Shown in pieces: positions 8,353 to 17,835 of a DNA stretch of 64,000 nucleotides. Source of the stretch: Serratia marcescens. Lineage in GTDB: Bacteria > Pseudomonadota > Gammaproteobacteria > Enterobacterales > Enterobacteriaceae. Under the pieces are notes generated by a model. The model saw nothing but the letters and a program-made list of their open reading frames with translations, searched no databases and was not told the origin of the DNA. Position numbers and translations under genes: made by a program. The stretch is from positions 2,046,001 to 2,110,000 of the forward strand of contig NZ_VFMJ01000001.1 of assembly GCF_006715005.1 (NCBI RefSeq). Reading direction: 5' to 3'. Position 1 is the first letter of the stretch. Every line of letters starts with the position of its first letter.

Positions 8353-9488
8353 TTAAATTGGAAAATCTGACCAAACAGTTTATGCAGAAGAACGGCACGC
8401 CGTTCAACGCCGTCGACAACATCAATCTGGACGTGCCGGAAGGCGAAATCTGCGTGCTGCTCGGCCCTTCCGGCTGCGGCAAAACCACCACGCTCAAGAT
8501 GATCAATCGCCTGATCGAACCCACCGGCGGCACCATTCTGATCAATGGCGAAGACACCAGCGCGCTGGATACCGTCAGCCTGCGCCGCAAAATCGGCTAC
8601 GTCATCCAGCAGATCGGTCTGTTCCCCAACATGACCATCGAGGAGAACATCACCGTGGTGCCGCGCATGCTGGGCTGGGACAAAAAACGCTGCCACGATC
8701 GCGCCGAGGAGCTGATGAGCATGGTGGCACTGGATCCCAAGCGCTTTTTGCACCGCTACCCGAAAGAGATGTCCGGCGGGCAGCAACAGCGCATCGGCGT
8801 AATCCGCGCGCTGGCGGCCGATCCGCCGGTGCTGCTGATGGATGAGCCCTTCGGCGCGGTGGACCCGATCAACCGCGAAACCATCCAGAACGAATTTCTC
8901 GACATGCAGCGCCAGCTGAAAAAGACCGTGATGCTGGTGAGCCACGACATCGATGAAGCGCTGAAGCTCGGCGATCGCATCGCGGTGTTCCGCCAGGGCA
9001 AGATCGTGCAGAACGCCAGCGCCGATGAGCTGCTGGCGCGGCCGGCGAACGACTTCGTCGCCTCTTTTGTCGGCCAGGATCGCACACTGAAGCGCCTGCT
9101 GCTGGTGCAGGCCGGCGACGTGGCCGATCAACAGGAAACGGTGACGGTGCGACGGGAGACGCCGCTAGTGGAGGCGTTCGGGCTGATGGACGATATCGAT
9201 GCCCGCTCGGTGACGGTGGTGGACGCCGACGGCAAACCGCTGGGGTACGTCAAACGCCGTGAGGCGCGCGGCGCGCCGGGCGTCTGCGCCGACAGCCTGC
9301 ACCGTTTCCGCGTCACCGCCCGTGCGGAGGAGAACCTGCGCGTGGTGCTGTCGAAGCTGTACGAGCACAACACCTCCTGGATGCCGATCGTCGATGAAGA
9401 CGGCCGCTATAGCGGCGAAATCTCGCAGGATTACATCGCCGACTGCCTCAGCTCCGGCCGCACGCGCCGGGTGCTGACGCCGCAATAA
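8349..9488 (+). CDS. osmV: Osmoprotectant ABC transporter ATPase OsmV
   Basis: A 379-residue ATPase that drives OsmU import. Walker A is GPSGCGKTT at residues 39-47, the signature MSGGQQQR near 141-148, Walker B VLLMDEP near 162-168, and the switch His in LVSHDIDEAL. After the nucleotide domain a C-terminal CBS-type region (about 250-370) is present, as in ProV/OpuA ATPases where tandem CBS domains sense ionic strength; here the last unit (ENLRVVLSKLYEHNTSWMPI) is clear and the first is degenerate. It is the last gene of the operon and overlaps osmW by 4 bases. The next gene, clcB, starts 125 bases later. Confidence 0.92.
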   Translation: MIKLENLTKQFMQKNGTPFNAVDNINLDVPEGEICVLLGPSGCGKTTTLKMINRLIEPTGGTILINGEDTSALDTVSLRRKIGYVIQQIGLFPNMTIEENITVVPRMLGWDKKRCHDRAEELMSMVALDPKRFLHRYPKEMSGGQQQRIGVIRALAADPPVLLMDEPFGAVDPINRETIQNEFLDMQRQLKKTVMLVSHDIDEALKLGDRIAVFRQGKIVQNASADELLARPANDFVASFVGQDRTLKRLLLVQAGDVADQQETVTVRRETPLVEAFGLMDDIDARSVTVVDADGKPLGYVKRREARGAPGVCADSLHRFRVTARAEENLRVVLSKLYEHNTSWMPIVDEDGRYSGEISQDYIADCLSSGRTRRVLTPQ

Positions 9489-9613
9489 CTCACCCCGGGG
9501 CGCCGACCGCCCCGCCCATGCCGCAGTTTGATAAAGATTCACTGGTCATCGGCCGGAGCGCCAAGCACAATGCGCTGATGACCCTTTGATTTTTCTCACG
9601 ACGCCGCCCACGC

Positions 9614-10915
9614 ATGAAAAGACTGGTCCACCTGCACCACTATCGCGCCCTGTTGCGCAGCCTGTTTATCGCCGTGTTCATCGGCATCGCCGCCGCCCTG
9701 GCGGTGTGGCTGTTCCACCGTTCGATGATTGGCCTCGAGTGGCTGCTGCTCGGCAATGCCGACGGCAGCCTGGTGGCCGCCGCCGCCGCGCTGCCCGGCT
9801 GGCGGCGCGCCCTGACGCCGGCGCTGGGCGGCCTGGCGGCGGGCCTGCTGCTGTATATTCACCAGCGCTACCGCCACCAGCGCCCGGCGGCGCCCACCGA
9901 CTATATGGAAGCGATCGAGACCGGCAACGGCAAGCTGGACACCGGCGCCAGCCTGGTGAAGTGCCTGGCGTCGCTGCTGGTGGTATCGAGCGGCAGCGCC
10001 ATCGGCCGCGAAGGCGCGATGATCCTGCTGGCGGCGCTGGTGGGCTCGCTGTTTGCCCAGCGCTTTACGCACGAGAAAGAATGGAAACTGTGGGTGGCCT
10101 GCGCCGCCGCCGCCGGGATGGCCAGCGCCTATCATGCGCCGCTGGCGGGCAGCCTGTTTATCGCCGAGATCCTGTTCGGCACCCTGATGCTGGCCTCGCT
10201 CGGCCCGGTGGTGATCGCCGCGGTCAGCGCGCTGCTGATGACCAACCTGCTCAACGGCGGTCAGGCGCCGCTCTATCTGGTGACGCCGCTCGCGGCCCCC
10301 CTGCCGACGCAATACCTGCTGATGGCGCTGGTCGGCGTGGTGGCCGGCGCCGGCGGGCCGCTGTTTTTATGGCTGATGACCGCCACCGGCCATGCCTTCC
10401 GCTCGCTGCGGTTGAAGCCGCCGTTGCAGCTGGCGCTGGGCGGCCTGATCGTCGGGCTGCTTTCGCTGCTGTTCCCGCAGGTGTGGGGCAATGGTTACAG
10501 CGTGGTGCAGGCGCTGCTGATCGCGCCGCCGGGGGTGCTGCTGCTGGGGGCGATCCTGGTATGTAAACTGTTGGCAATCCTCGCCAGCAGCGGGTCGGGC
10601 GCACCCGGCGGGGTCTTCACCCCGACGCTGTTCGTCGGCGCCGCGCTCGGCTCGATCATCGGACAGCTGTTTGGCCTGTGGCCGGGCATGGATACGGCGG
10701 TGCCGCTGCTGCTGGCGCTGACCGGCATGGCTACCCTGCTGGCCGCCACCACCCATGCGCCGATCATGGCGGCGCTAATGGTGTTTGAAATGACCGGCGA
10801 ATACGCGCTGCTGCCCGGCATTCTGCTGGCCTGCGTGATCGCCACCACCGTGTCGCGCGGCCTGCGACCGGTGTCGGTGTATCATTCGGCGCCGCCGCCC
10901 AAACGCGAAGCTTAG
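9614..10915 (+). CDS. clcB: Voltage-gated ClC-type chloride channel/antiporter ClcB
   Basis: A 433-residue inner-membrane ClC protein (E. coli ClcB 418). Conserved pieces are [13 protein letters not shown] near the N-terminus, [17 protein letters not shown] with the gating Glu in GREGA (about residues 124-140), the second Glu in [12 protein letters not shown], and [16 protein letters not shown] near 325-340. Members exchange two chloride for one proton or act as channels, and in E. coli they support extreme acid resistance. The N-terminus has about 10 extra basic/aromatic residues. The ribosome site before ATG 9614 is weak, so the start is less sure. The stop overlaps that of the convergent merR-type gene by 4 bases. 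Confidence 0.93.
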   Translation: MKRLVHLHHYRALLRSLFIAVFIGIAAALAVWLFHRSMIGLEWLLLGNADGSLVAAAAALPGWRRALTPALGGLAAGLLLYIHQRYRHQRPAAPTDYMEAIETGNGKLDTGASLVKCLASLLVVSSGSAIGREGAMILLAALVGSLFAQRFTHEKEWKLWVACAAAAGMASAYHAPLAGSLFIAEILFGTLMLASLGPVVIAAVSALLMTNLLNGGQAPLYLVTPLAAPLPTQYLLMALVGVVAGAGGPLFLWLMTATGHAFRSLRLKPPLQLALGGLIVGLLSLLFPQVWGNGYSVVQALLIAPPGVLLLGAILVCKLLAILASSGSGAPGGVFTPTLFVGAALGSIIGQLFGLWPGMDTAVPLLLALTGMATLLAATTHAPIMAALMVFEMTGEYALLPGILLACVIATTVSRGLRPVSVYHSAPPPKREA

Positions 10916-11304
10916 AACTCGCCCTGCTGCAGGATTTTCCTGAACTGCGGGCACTGCAGGTGCTCGGGTTCAGGGCAATCGGCCATGTGCCGCAGCCCGT
11001 CGCGCACCTGCATCAGGCGTTGGATATGGCGATCCAGCTCATCCGCCCGCACCGCCAGCAGCCCACGATCGATCGCTATCTTGCCCCGTTCGTCAAACAA
11101 GGCGTTCATCTCGTCCAACGTAAAACCGGCCAGGCGCGCCAGCGCGATCAGCCGCAGTTGGTCAAGTACCCCGGCGTCGTATTGGCGGCGCAAACCGTGG
11201 CGGCCTATCGACGCGATCAGCCCCTTTTTTTCGTAATGCCGCAGCGCAGACGGCGCGATCCCGCTCAGGCGCGCCACCGCGCCGATATCCAGTTCTTTTG
11301 CCAT
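10912..11304 (-). CDS. MerR family transcriptional regulator
   Basis: A 130-residue regulator with an N-terminal winged helix ([20 protein letters not shown], about residues 5-24, then [16 protein letters not shown]) and a long dimerisation helix. Two Cys in [13 protein letters not shown] near the C-terminus might sense a metal or redox signal, but the spacing fits none of the classic metal sites (CueR, ZntR) that I know. ATG 11304 (MAKELDIG) is chosen; ORF continuation upstream to 11331 runs through the operator. It is divergent from the DUF2938 gene, and a MerR-type dyad lies between the two start codons (separate entry), so that gene is the likely target. Confidence 0.85.
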   Translation of the reverse strand: MAKELDIGAVARLSGIAPSALRHYEKKGLIASIGRHGLRRQYDAGVLDQLRLIALARLAGFTLDEMNALFDERGKIAIDRGLLAVRADELDRHIQRLMQVRDGLRHMADCPEPEHLQCPQFRKILQQGEF

Positions 11305-11334
11305 TGACTTGAAGCCGACTTTAAGTTGCACACT
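11304..11334 (+). promoter_or_regulatory. MerR-type operator/promoter for the DUF2938 gene
   Basis: An imperfect dyad ACTTGAAG-CCGA-CTTTAAGT (11307-11326, 7 of 8 arm bases matched) sits in the 69-bp gap. It overlaps a TTGACT -35 (11304-11309) and is followed by CACACT (11329-11334) at a 19-bp spacing, the overlong spacer typical of MerR-activated promoters. The dyad placement is clear; the -10 is weak (3 of 6). Confidence 0.6.
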
Positions 11335-11373
11335 GTGCGCACATTATCACGTCACTGCGTTAAGGACACCTGT

Positions 11374-11868
11374 ATGACCCCCGATCTGTTAGTGCGCATC
11401 CTGTTAACCGGCGCCGGCGCCACCCTCTGCATGGATCTGTGGGCGCTGCTGCTGAAGCGGCGCTTCGGCATCCCTTCCCTCGATTATGCGCTGGTGGGCC
11501 GCTGGTTTCTCGGCATGTCCGACGGCCGCTGGTTTCACGCCACCATCGTTACGGCGCCGCCGCGCCGGGGGGAGAGAGCAATCGGCTGGATATTGCATTA
11601 CGCCATCGGCATCGCGTTTGCCTTTATCCCGATCGGTTTGGCGGGCATCGGGTGGTATGCGGCGCCGGAGCCGCTCATCGCGCTGTTGAGCGGCTGGCTG
11701 AGCCTGGCGGCGCCGTTTCTGGTGATGCAGCCCGCGCTGGGTTTTGGCGTAGCGGCAGCGAAAACCGCCTATCCGCGAAGAGCACGGTTGCTCAGCTTGC
11801 TCACCCACACGGTGTATGGGCTGGGCCTGCTGATCGCCGCCCGGTTGTTGGCGGCGCTTTGCGTCTGA
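11374..11868 (+). CDS. DUF2938 inner-membrane protein
   Basis: A 164-residue membrane protein with four hydrophobic segments (about residues 5-22, 74-95, 100-125 and 140-160). The first segment carries GAGATLCMDLWALLLKRRFG, and a conserved-looking H-Y pair follows in ILHYAIGIAFAF. This layout fits the DUF2938 family of unknown function. ATG 11374 follows TAAGGAC at 11361-11367. It is divergent from a MerR-type regulator and probably controlled by it, which suggests a role in response to a small-molecule or redox signal. This is inference from position only. Confidence 0.75.
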   Translation: MTPDLLVRILLTGAGATLCMDLWALLLKRRFGIPSLDYALVGRWFLGMSDGRWFHATIVTAPPRRGERAIGWILHYAIGIAFAFIPIGLAGIGWYAAPEPLIALLSGWLSLAAPFLVMQPALGFGVAAAKTAYPRRARLLSLLTHTVYGLGLLIAARLLAALCV

Positions 11869-11874
11869 TCGAGC

Positions 11875-12540
11875 TTACAGCAGCGTGGAAATATCGAGAT
11901 AGTGCGCCAGTTCGCGCTGCTCCGCACGCGGCAGGTACGGAACCTCACCCAGCAGCGGCGCGGGAATGCGCTGCTGCAGTGCCTCGATGGTTTCGGCGTA
12001 GTGTGCCAACCCCGGATTGATGCGGTTGGCCACCCAGCCCAGCAGCGGCAGGCCGTCGTTGATGATCGACTGCGCGGTCAGCAGCGCGTGGCTGACGCAG
12101 CCCAGCTTGATGCCCACCACCAGCACCACCGGCAGCTGTTCCTGCACCACCCATTCGGCGTAAGGCCGCAGATCGTTCATCAGCACCCGCCAACCGCCGC
12201 TGCCTTCCACCACCACCGTGTCGGCCTTGGCGGACAGATCCCGCAGGCCGCTGCTCATCAGGCCGTAGTTGATGTCCTCGGTCGCATGCGCGTGAAACAC
12301 CTCATCCAGGCAGGTGATGGGATTGATCTCCTCGTAGGACAGCGGCAGGGTTGAGGATGCCTGCAACACCAAAGCGTCTTTATTGCGGATGCCCTCGCTG
12401 GTTTCCTGGCAGCGTGCGGCGATCGGCTTGTAGCCGGCCACTGAACGGCCTTCGGCGGCCAGCGCCTGCATCAACCCGCGGGAAACCACGGTTTTACCGA
12501 CGTCGGTATCCGTGCCTGTCACAAATAAACGCTTCAACAT
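11875..12540 (-). CDS. ynfK: Dethiobiotin synthetase paralogue BioD2 (YnfK)
   Basis: A 221-residue ATP-dependent carboxylase-like protein of the BioD family (E. coli YnfK 231). The P-loop FVTGTDTDVGKT is at residues 6-17 (GTDTxVGKT is the BioD form), followed by KPIAARC and VVVEGSGGWRVLMND with the Mg-binding Glu/Gly segment. BioD makes dethiobiotin from 7,8-diaminononanoate, CO2 and ATP; the physiological role of this second copy is not settled. ATG 12540 is chosen because it starts MLKRLFVTGTD; upstream codons to 12633 lack family similarity. It lies downstream of and co-directional with mlc, as in E. coli, with a 144-bp gap. Confidence 0.92.
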   Translation of the reverse strand: MLKRLFVTGTDTDVGKTVVSRGLMQALAAEGRSVAGYKPIAARCQETSEGIRNKDALVLQASSTLPLSYEEINPITCLDEVFHAHATEDINYGLMSSGLRDLSAKADTVVVEGSGGWRVLMNDLRPYAEWVVQEQLPVVLVVGIKLGCVSHALLTAQSIINDGLPLLGWVANRINPGLAHYAETIEALQQRIPAPLLGEVPYLPRAEQRELAHYLDISTLL

Positions 12541-12684
12541 GAATAAAATGCCCCAGAATGCCCCGTTAACAATGTGTCGCCGCATCGGCGGCGAAGAAGT
12601 CTTTCGGAAAAATTCTAGGGGATGCGCCCCCATAGGGGCTTGAGGTAGCTCAATCTTTTGCGGAATTAATAAGAAGTTCTGATG

Positions 12685-13902
12685 TTAGCCTTGCAGCAAT
12701 TGCACCAGCAATGAACCGTTGTACAGCGCCTCTTTCACCAGCGCCGCACCGGGCATGGTGCCCTGATTGAAGAACTGCGTGGATTCGACCTTGACCTGCT
12801 CGCTGTAGGCCGGCAGCGCCTGCTGGCGAATGCAGGAGGCGATGGCCGGGTGCAGGATCTCCGCCGCGCGGTTGAGCGGCGAGCCCACCAGGATCTTCTC
12901 CGGATTGAACAGGTTGACCATGATCGCCAGAATGCGCCCCACGCTGTGCCCAACGCCAAGAATGATGTCCCGCGCCAGCTGATCGCCCGCCAGCGCGGCG
13001 TCGCACAGCGATTCAACGGTCAGCGGAGCGCCGTGCAGGCTGGAGCTCATCGAACCGCTCAGCCGCTGCTGGGCGATCTCCAGGATGTTCTCAATGCTGG
13101 CCACGGTTTCGAGGCAGCCGTGGTTGCCGCAGTAACAGCGTTTGCCGTACGGATCGACCTGGGTGTGGCCGATCTCCACCACGCTGTGGCTGCCGGCGTG
13201 CAGTACGTGGCCGCCGGTGATCACCCCGGCGCCGACGTTGTGGTCGATCACCACCTGAATCACGTTCTGGCTGCCGCGCGAGGCACCATACAGCGCCTCG
13301 GCCATGGTCCAGGCGCTGATATCGTGCTGCAGGTAAACCGGCAGGCCGGTGCGGGTTCCCAATGCCGGACCGAGCGGCATCTCCAGCACGTCGTAAAACG
13401 GCATGCGATGTACCACGCCGGACTGCACGTCGATCATGCCCGGCAGCGTAATGGCGATCGCCGTCAGCCGCTCCAGCTTGCTTTGGTGGCGGATAAAGAA
13501 TTGGTCGACTTCGGTCAGGATGCGTTTCAGCAGCGGTTCAGGGTGTTCGGCCGCCAGCGGCAGCAGCTCCTCCACCACCAGTTTGCTGCTGAGATCGCGC
13601 AGCGCCAGCGTGATGCTGCCACGGCTGATACGGGCAGAAAGGTAATGCCAGGCCTCGGTATCCAGCACCAGCCCCACCGCCGGGCGGCCCCGGCTGCCGA
13701 TTTCCTGGTACTCGGTTTCCTTGACCAGATGGGCTTCCAGCAGTTCGCGCACGATCTTGGTGATGCTGGCGGGCGCCAGCTGTGCGCGTTTTGACAGTTC
13801 GATGCGCGAAATCGGGCCCAGTTGATCGATTAGCCGATAAACCGCCCCCGCATTGGTCTGCTTGATTTGATCGATATGCCCAGGCTGCCCAACCGCAATC
13901 AC
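12685..13902 (-). CDS. mlc: Global sugar repressor Mlc (DgsA)
   Basis: A 405-residue ROK-family repressor (E. coli Mlc 406) that controls ptsG, ptsHI, manXYZ and malT and is titrated to the membrane by dephosphorylated EIICB-Glc. The N-terminal winged helix holds LSKRAQLAPASITKIVRELL (about residues 36-55). The ROK zinc site is complete: GHTQVDPYGKRCYCGNHGC near 246-264, with one His and three Cys ligands. The C-terminal amphipathic helix ends NGSLLVQLLQG as in E. coli. The start is GTG 13902, with AGGAG 9-13 bases upstream. A bioD2 gene follows. Confidence 0.96.
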   Translation of the reverse strand: MIAVGQPGHIDQIKQTNAGAVYRLIDQLGPISRIELSKRAQLAPASITKIVRELLEAHLVKETEYQEIGSRGRPAVGLVLDTEAWHYLSARISRGSITLALRDLSSKLVVEELLPLAAEHPEPLLKRILTEVDQFFIRHQSKLERLTAIAITLPGMIDVQSGVVHRMPFYDVLEMPLGPALGTRTGLPVYLQHDISAWTMAEALYGASRGSQNVIQVVIDHNVGAGVITGGHVLHAGSHSVVEIGHTQVDPYGKRCYCGNHGCLETVASIENILEIAQQRLSGSMSSSLHGAPLTVESLCDAALAGDQLARDIILGVGHSVGRILAIMVNLFNPEKILVGSPLNRAAEILHPAIASCIRQQALPAYSEQVKVESTQFFNQGTMPGAALVKEALYNGSLLVQLLQG

Positions 13903-14061
13903 AAACCTGCTCCTACTATTTTTCGCGCTTCTAAATAAAGACTAGGGGTTATGGTGGGGCTTTTGTCATACAGCGTCAACTATTTGATTCGTTATGTGAT
14001 TTGCTGCACAAATTCCTCGCAATTTCAGCGTGAATTGATTTTTATTTGCCCAAGTTCAACG

Positions 14062-14952
14062 TCATTTCAGCATCAACGCCATCAGCGCCTGCGCGGCAGC
14101 GGTCAGCGGCCGCCGGCGGTGATGCACCAGCCACACTTCGGTGGTGGCGTCCGGCTCCGCCAGCGGCAAATAGCGCACGCCGTCCACCCGCACCCGGGCG
14201 AAAGAGGCCGGCAGAATCGACACCCCTAACCCGGCGGAGACCAGCCCGATGATGGTCATCGCTTCCCCCACTTCCTGGGTGATGTATGGGGTAATGCCGG
14301 CCTTGCCGAGCAGCAGCAGAATTTCGTCGTACAGCGCGGTGCCCACTTCGCGCGAGAAGAACACGAACGGCTCCTGCGCCAGATGTTGGAACCGCAGCGC
14401 GCCGCCGGGCGTTTCCGCCAGCGGATGCCCTTCCGGCACCACCGCCACCAGCGGTTCGCGCAGCAGCAGCTGATAGTGGAGCGCCTCCGGCAGCCGCGTG
14501 TTGCGCATCACCCCCAGATCCAGCTCACCGTTCAGCAGCGGTTCGATCTGCTGTTTGGTGTTGATTTCGCGCATTTTGATATGGACCTGCGGGGACTGCT
14601 GACGAAAGGCGCGCAGGCTGCGCGCCACCACGCCGATAAAGGGCGCGGAAGAGGTAAAGCCGATGGTCATTTCCCCCAGCTCGCCGCGATCCAGACGCGC
14701 CGCCTTTTCCGCCGCCCGCCCAACCTGATCGAGCACCTGGTAGGCTTCTTTGAGGAACATCTCCCCGGCCTGGGTCAGGCTGACGTTACGATTGTTGCGC
14801 GCCAGCAGCCGTGCGCCGACCATCTCTTCCAGCGCCTGGATTTGCTGGCTGAGCGGCGGCTGGGAGATCCGCAGCCGCTCGGCGGCGCGGCCAAAATGCA
14901 GCTCTTCCGCCACGGCGATAAAGTAACGCAGGTGTCTCAGTTCGATATTCAT
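14062..14952 (-). CDS. ynfL: LysR family regulator YnfL
   Basis: A 296-residue LysR regulator (E. coli YnfL 297). The helix-turn-helix is in LHFGRAAERLRISQPPLSQQ (about residues 18-37), and a periplasmic-binding-like effector domain covers about 90-290. It is divergent from the MFS gene ynfM across a 117-bp AT-rich gap, the usual arrangement for a LysR regulator and its target. The effector is unknown; the CynR/BenM-type domain with VGEAMTIIGLVSAGLGVSIL suggests a small carboxylate or aromatic ligand, but this is weak. Confidence 0.9.
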   Translation of the reverse strand: MNIELRHLRYFIAVAEELHFGRAAERLRISQPPLSQQIQALEEMVGARLLARNNRNVSLTQAGEMFLKEAYQVLDQVGRAAEKAARLDRGELGEMTIGFTSSAPFIGVVARSLRAFRQQSPQVHIKMREINTKQQIEPLLNGELDLGVMRNTRLPEALHYQLLLREPLVAVVPEGHPLAETPGGALRFQHLAQEPFVFFSREVGTALYDEILLLLGKAGITPYITQEVGEAMTIIGLVSAGLGVSILPASFARVRVDGVRYLPLAEPDATTEVWLVHHRRRPLTAAAQALMALMLK

Positions 14953-15069
14953 ATTTAAAACGTCTTAATTTGAATTATTAATATATTAGACAAAAAACTC
15001 GCCGCTCCCTATCATTTTGTTATCTGTAAAGTGTCTGTTTATCTCCCCGAAGTTCGGTAAGGAAACGCT

Positions 15070-16368
15070 GTGACAACCCCTGTGCGTTCTGCGGCCGTGA
15101 TGCCGTCGACGCTGGCCGCCAACGATGATGCGGCCGCTGCGCCAAACGTAAAACGCTCCACCCTCAACAACAAACTCCCCTATATCGAACGCGGCACGCC
15201 GCAGTTTATGCGCGTAACGCTGGCGCTGTTTTCCGCCGGGCTGGCGACCTTCGCGTTGCTCTACTGCGTGCAGCCGATCCTGCCGGTGCTGTCGCAAGAT
15301 TTCGGCGTCTCGCCGGCGGAAAGCAGCCTGTCGCTTTCGGTCTCCACCGGCCTGCTGGCGATCGGCCTGATGTTCACCGGGCCGCTGTCCGACGCCATCG
15401 GCCGCAAGTCGGTGATGGTGGTGGCGCTGCTGCTGGCGGCAGTCTGCACGCTGATTTGCGCCTTTATGACCAGCTGGCACGGCATTTTGCTGATGCGCGC
15501 GCTGATCGGCCTGTCGCTGAGCGGCGTGGCGGCGGTCGGCATGACCTACCTCAGCGAAGAGATCCATCCCAGCTTCGTCGCCTTCTCGATGGGGCTGTAC
15601 ATCAGCGGCAACTCGATCGGCGGCATGAGCGGCCGCCTGGTGACCGGGGTGTTGACCGACTTCTTCTCTTGGCGCGTATCGCTCGGAGTCATCGGCCTGT
15701 TCGCCCTCGGCGCCGCCTGCATGTTCTGGCGTATCCTGCCCGCCTCGCGGCATTTTCGCGCCAGCTCGCTGCGCCCGCGCACCCTGCTGATCAACTTCAA
15801 GCTGCATTGGCACGATAAGGGCCTGCCGCTGCTGTTTGCGGAAGGTTTCCTGTTGATGGGCAGCTTCGTCACCCTGTTCAACTACATCGGCTATCGCCTG
15901 CTGGCGGATCCCTACCACCTGAGCCAGGCGATTGTCGGCCTGCTGTCGGTGGTGTACCTCACCGGCTCCTACAGCTCGCCCAAGGCCGGTGCGCTCACCT
16001 CGCGCTTCGGGCGCGGCCCGGTGCTGCTGGCGTCGATAGTGATTATGCTGATCGGGATCCTGATTACCGCGCTGCCGCAGGTGCCGGCGATCTTTATCGG
16101 CATGATGCTGTTCACCGCCGGTTTCTTCGCCGCCCACTCGGTGGCCAGCAGCTGGATTGGCCGCCGTGCGCGCCGCGCCAAAGGCCAGGCGTCGTCGCTG
16201 TATCTGTTCTGCTATTACGTCGGCTCCAGCGTGGCCGGCACCCTCGGCGGCGTGTTCTGGCACAGCTTCGGCTGGAATGGCGTGGCGGCGTTTATCAGCC
16301 TGATGCTGTTGCTGGCGCTGCTGGTGGTGCATTACCTGAAACGCCTGCCGGAAGCGGCCCGTCTCTGA
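15070..16368 (+). CDS. ynfM: MFS transporter YnfM
   Basis: A 432-residue 12-TMS major facilitator (E. coli YnfM 417; arabinose/drug exporter-type branch). Highly conserved blocks are RGTPQFMRVTLALFSAGLAT (about residues 42-61) and LSGVAAVGMTYLSEEIHPSF; motif A is SDAIGRKSVM. The N-terminal cytoplasmic tail is about 20 residues longer than in E. coli. The start is GTG 15070, with TAAGGAAAC just upstream; no ATG gives the conserved N-terminus. It is divergent from ynfL. A terminator hairpin begins right after the stop, but its T-run serves the opposite strand. Confidence 0.92.
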   Translation: MTTPVRSAAVMPSTLAANDDAAAAPNVKRSTLNNKLPYIERGTPQFMRVTLALFSAGLATFALLYCVQPILPVLSQDFGVSPAESSLSLSVSTGLLAIGLMFTGPLSDAIGRKSVMVVALLLAAVCTLICAFMTSWHGILLMRALIGLSLSGVAAVGMTYLSEEIHPSFVAFSMGLYISGNSIGGMSGRLVTGVLTDFFSWRVSLGVIGLFALGAACMFWRILPASRHFRASSLRPRTLLINFKLHWHDKGLPLLFAEGFLLMGSFVTLFNYIGYRLLADPYHLSQAIVGLLSVVYLTGSYSSPKAGALTSRFGRGPVLLASIVIMLIGILITALPQVPAIFIGMMLFTAGFFAAHSVASSWIGRRARRAKGQASSLYLFCYYVGSSVAGTLGGVFWHSFGWNGVAAFISLMLLLALLVVHYLKRLPEAARL

Positions 16369-16400
16369 AAAGAAAAAGCCGCGGTGGTTTGCCGCGGCTC
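16368..16400 (-). terminator. Rho-independent terminator of the digH operon
   Basis: On the minus strand a 7-bp perfect stem GCCGCGG / CCGCGGC (16378-16398, 7-base loop) is followed by TTTTTCTTTT. It starts at the stop codon of the convergent ynfM. Confidence 0.85.
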
Positions 16401-16419
16401 GTCATGTCAGTGCCTGTGA

Positions 16420-17706
16420 TTATTGGCCGGTTTTCCAGCGGGTGCGCAGGTACTCCACGGCCTTATCCGTTTGCGGCTCAGTCAGATTGCGTTGCCGGAA
16501 CAGGATGGTTCCCCCCATTCCCGGCAGGCTCTCGTTGAGATCCAGCTGCCTTTTCAGCTCGGGAACGCCGCCGTCGACGGTCCAGGCCGGTTCGCTGGTC
16601 ACAGGCGTACCCACTTTATACAGCGCCACCCCGGCATAGAGCCGAACCGGCGTGCCTTTCACCACCTCGGCCCACCAGTTGGCCAGCACGTCGTAGCGGA
16701 CAATTTCACGATCAAAAGGCCAATACAGCTGCGGAGCGATATAGTCGAGCAGCCCCAGTTTTACCCACTGGCGCGTATCGGCATAGGCCGTATCGTACGA
16801 TGGCGCCCCTGCCCGCGTCGCCGAGCCGGCAGGATCGTCCGCTTTGTTTCGCCATACGCCCGCCGGGCTGACGCCAAACGCAACCGCGGGTTTCAACGCT
16901 TTGACGGTGGCTGAAACCTGTTTTATCAATTGCAGCGTGTTGTCCCTGCGCCAGGCGGCTTTGTCTGCAAACCCTTTGCCGTAGGCGCGATACGTCTTTT
17001 CATCATCCAGCGGCGATTGCGGTGTTTCGTAATAGAAATAATCGTCAAACTGAATGCCGTCGACATCATAGTTTTTGACTATTTCAGCCACCACGCCGGT
17101 GATCCAGTTGCGCACGTCGGGTAAGCCTGGATCGAGCACGAAGCGATCGTTGGCCGTGCGGATCCAATCGGGATGCAGCGCATAGACGCTGGCCGGTGGG
17201 GACTGCAACGTCTGATTAAGTGCATCAATCGTTTGCTGTCGGGCATTCATGGAAACCCGATAAGGGTTCAGCCAGGCATGCACTTTGATGCCGCGTCGAT
17301 GCGCTTCTTGCAGCATAAAGGCCAGCGGATCATAACCCGGATCCCGGCCCACGGTGCCGGTCAAGACCTCAGACCAGGGCAAAATGTCAGAACGCCACAG
17401 GGCCGTACCGTCCGGTTTAACCTGAAAATACACGGTGTTAATCCCGGTTTTCACCATGTCGTCCAGTGCGTCCGTCAGCCCCTGCTTCTGCAGGCGCACC
17501 CGCTCTTGCGCGGTTTCCGCTTTCAGGGTGGCCGCCGGCGGCCAGTCCAACCCAATAACCGTGGCCAGCCAGATGCCCCGCATCGGTGTAACCGGCGGTG
17601 TCGGCTGTGCAGGTTTCTCCGGTTCGGGGGGCTTGGCGCATCCGCTCACGCCGAGCATTGCGGCCATCAACAGCCATCCGCCTAATTTTGTTGCGCCTGT
17701 CGGCAT
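16420..17706 (-). CDS. digH: DigH-type glycoside hydrolase lipoprotein (GH10-like/DUF187)
   Basis: A 428-residue outer-membrane-type lipoprotein. The signal peptide ends with lipobox V-S-G-C (Cys23), followed by a Pro-rich linker (KPPEPEKPAQPTPPVTP). The catalytic TIM-barrel domain (about residues 45-340) begins RGIWLATVIGLDWP and contains NTVYFQVKPDGTALWRSDI, HAWLNPYRVS and DGIQFDDYFYYE, all hallmarks of the E. coli DigH (YddW) family, which cleaves denuded peptidoglycan glycans at the septum. ATG 17706 has a perfect AAGGAG 7 bases upstream. It lies 129 bases after the co-directional GH3 gene and shares its terminator. The substrate is inferred from the family. Confidence 0.85.
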   Translation of the reverse strand: MPTGATKLGGWLLMAAMLGVSGCAKPPEPEKPAQPTPPVTPMRGIWLATVIGLDWPPAATLKAETAQERVRLQKQGLTDALDDMVKTGINTVYFQVKPDGTALWRSDILPWSEVLTGTVGRDPGYDPLAFMLQEAHRRGIKVHAWLNPYRVSMNARQQTIDALNQTLQSPPASVYALHPDWIRTANDRFVLDPGLPDVRNWITGVVAEIVKNYDVDGIQFDDYFYYETPQSPLDDEKTYRAYGKGFADKAAWRRDNTLQLIKQVSATVKALKPAVAFGVSPAGVWRNKADDPAGSATRAGAPSYDTAYADTRQWVKLGLLDYIAPQLYWPFDREIVRYDVLANWWAEVVKGTPVRLYAGVALYKVGTPVTSEPAWTVDGGVPELKRQLDLNESLPGMGGTILFRQRNLTEPQTDKAVEYLRTRWKTGQ

Positions 17707-17835
17707 AAATATTCTCCTTCCGTGAGTGACGGTTATCCCATGTCGTTTCGTGCAGAGCAAGAAACCGCCCGCTTTCTCAACGCTATCCCGCTGCCGGCGT
17801 CGCCCTGTTCAGACGACGCCGGTGTCTTTATCCCA

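Noticed and set aside
14986..16332. 448-codon ORF antisense to ynfM.
   Set aside because: It is rich in Gln, His and Arg, typical of the reverse of a membrane-protein gene; ynfM on the other strand is strongly conserved.
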